Below are positions 56,875-58,266 of a DNA stretch of 58,266 nucleotides, piece by piece (position 1 is the first letter of the stretch; each line of letters starts with the position of its first letter). The translations under genes were made by a program, and so were the position numbers. Origin of the DNA: Anthoceros angustus (lineage: Eukaryota > Streptophyta > Anthocerotopsida > Anthocerotales > Anthocerotaceae). The stretch covers positions 1 to 58,266 of the forward strand of contig MU008224.1 in assembly GCA_010909165.1 (NCBI GenBank), in the 5' to 3' direction. The notes beneath the pieces are model-generated. The model was not told the origin of the DNA and did not search any database. It saw only the letters and a list, made by a program, of their open reading frames with translations.

Positions 56875-57170
56875 ACAAAGGCGTGGTCGTCCTGCATAGG
56901 AGAGTACTTGTGGACCTTAGCCGTCGCGCATCCCTCCACCGCCCAACCTGGAGGGTTAAGGATAACATGTTCGCAGACACTCTCCCGGGTGGGATCCATT
57001 ACCACCACATCAACAACCGAAATCTGATCCCCCCGGGTCAAAAATAGGTCTGCCCTAAGCGAGACCCCATTGAGCAAGGTGTAAGGGCGCTCCCTAAATG
57101 GAAGGAACTCGCAAATTTAGTTCAAGCCGGGCGGCATCGTGATGGAGAAATTCTTTGGTGCTATGCGGGC
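56875..57170 (-). pseudogene. retroelement endonuclease-type ORF, N-terminal side of the split
   Basis: The - strand reads CEFLPFRERPYTLLNGVSLR (about 57052-57110), RADLFL, DQISVVDVVVMDPTR, EHVILNPPGWAVE, CATAKVHKYSPMQDDHAFVP (56877-56936). The D...E-x-K-like spacing (VVDVVV ... AVEGCATAK) suggests a PDDEXK-type nuclease as found C-terminal to RT in some non-LTR elements. No RT is visible upstream (57170-57320). It joins 53397 if CACTA-2 is removed. Confidence 0.5.
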
Positions 57171-57321
57171 ACTTTGAATACTAGGTCGAGCAGAAGCCAT
57201 GAACATCCCCTTTCTGAGCAAGGCGGAGGCAGGCCAGTGGGCCTAAGAATGGAGGAATCATGGAGGAGGGCCAATTCGCCTACCCATCTTTGTTTCTCCG
57301 GGAGGGATGCAGAGCCCACCC

Positions 57322-57610
57322 ATGCATGCCGTCCTCCACTCGAGTCGTCACGTGGCGTCGCCTGGTCGTCCCTTCAACTTCTAAGTTACTTTCCTGGCGT
57401 GCTTACCTGGTCACAGGTGGGTCCGGACTTATCCGTTATGCGCCTACCCTAGTAGGTCAGTGCGTTCCTCACTCGGTCCGGAGTATACTCGGAGGGCGTC
57501 AGGAGTGCTATCCATGCTTATTTCCCCTTTTCGCCTCATTTTATCCTTCACTCCTACGAAAAACAAAACCCTACCTATTTTCTAACCCCAAGGGAAGTCC
57601 GTAGTCCACA
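57322..57610 (-). repeat. diverged gypsy LTR end
   Basis: It matches the last 300 bases of the gypsy LTRs (37010-37318), block by block: CATGCCG..CTCCACTCG, GTTACTTTCCTGGCGT, GGACTTATCCGTTA, GGAGTATACTC, CGAAAACAAAACCCTACCTA-like, ending GTAGTCCACA. It is more diverged than the three LTRs of the complex, so it is a separate old insertion. The rest of that element is not in the window. Confidence 0.75.
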
Positions 57611-58266
57611 TGTGAAGTGTACTTGGGAGATGAAAGTAGTGCCACTAGTCTGCAGATTCTTGGCAAAGGCGTTGGCAAGTTTCCATTGCATGATGATTGA
57701 ATGTTAGTCCTTCCAGACGTCTTATATGTGCCTAAGATGGCCAAGAATCGATTTCCTTGAGCCAACTTATGAAGATGAAGGAACTTCAACTTACCGCTTC
57801 TGGCGACTCATGTTGTTTCTTCCAAGAACCGCTCCTCTCACATGTATCTTCAAGGCTACTCTTGATTCGATCCGTATTGCTTGGATATCTCCTATACACG
57901 CCGAGAACATGCTTACTCGAGTTGGCAACCTTCATGCCAGAGCCAAATTGTGGCACGCACGTTTAGGTCATGTCAATCGGACTAAACTTATTGACTCCTC
58001 TAAACAGGACTGCTACAGAGAGCCCTTACCTCGTTGTTTCAAGGAACTGCCAGCATGTGGCATTTGCGCCCTTGCGAAGCAACGAGAAACTCCTTTTCCA
58101 CAAGTTCCAGCATACACAACTTCTTCTGTTCTCGAATTGGTGCATGCTGATATTTCAAGCCGACTCCAAGTTCCATCTCTTGGCGGCGCAGAATACTATT
58201 TCACTCGATCGATGATCACGATCGTTATACCGGACCTACCCTATGAAGCATAAGAACGAGACAATT
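57611..58266 (+). pseudogene. Ty1/copia pol fragment (pre-integrase and integrase start)
   Basis: After the LTR end the + strand reads VYLGDESS (about 57618-57650), LPDVLYVPKMAKN (about 57710-57745), then a frame that gives LWHARLGHVNRTKLIDS, PACGICALAKQRETPFPQ, LELVHADISSRLQVPSLGGA and, at the window edge, KHKNETI-like residues. This is the GAG-pre-integrase zinc-binding domain and the first part of the integrase core. It has stops and frameshifts. The element continues past the right edge and is a different copy from the one at 1-2351. Confidence 0.9.

Overview
The window looks like repeat-rich nuclear DNA of a land plant. Pointers are Ty1/copia, Ty3/gypsy and CACTA elements of plant type, a spliced plant-type RecX gene, an SPT16 (FACT subunit) relic and plant-like splice sites. 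The RecX introns are very short (about 73-129 nt). Together with an N4/N6-type DNA methyltransferase relic, this leans towards a non-seed lineage such as a lycophyte or bryophyte, but the species cannot be fixed from the sequence alone.

Layout. (1) 1-2351 and 37319-about 37933 are two halves of one degenerate Ty1/copia element on the + strand. (2) They are split in the RNase H domain by a 35-kb Ty3/gypsy complex on the - strand (2352-37318), flanked by the 5-bp duplication GCGTG. The complex has three long LTRs and two internal regions (LTR - gag/pol - LTR - gag/pol - LTR). It has PBS-like sites next to the LTRs, PPT-like tracts, and PR, RT, RH and INT domains that are all frame-broken. The LTRs are unusually long (about 4.2-4.6 kb) and carry a long sense-strand coding-like region. 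The complex holds at least seven tandem duplications, several with joints at CTTCCTC-type microhomology. (3) A 3.45-kb non-autonomous CACTA element (27694-31147, TSD GGT) sits inside the right LTR.

(4) 37.9-45.1 kb is gene-derived: a stray copy of the RecX 3' end, a frameshifted SPT16 N-terminal relic, a frameshifted small membrane-protein gene, and a spliced RecX gene on the + strand. (5) 45.1-53.0 kb is AT-rich and holds an intact intronless Ser/Thr kinase gene, a diverged LTR-like fragment, a beta-ordered DNA methyltransferase relic, a 136-bp tandem repeat and otherwise featureless DNA. (6) A second, nearly identical CACTA element (53401-56871, TSD GGG) splits a - strand ORF relic that resembles the C-terminal part of endonuclease-bearing non-LTR retrotransposons. 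(7) The window ends with a diverged gypsy LTR end (about 57322-57610) next to another copia pol fragment.

Most of the window is therefore a stack of insertions: copia first, gypsy into copia, then recombination and duplication inside gypsy, then CACTA into the gypsy LTR. Only the kinase and probably RecX look able to encode a normal protein. Copies of the gypsy repeats differ mainly by 1-6-nt indels, so part of the frame-breaking could be consensus error in the assembly rather than biology.
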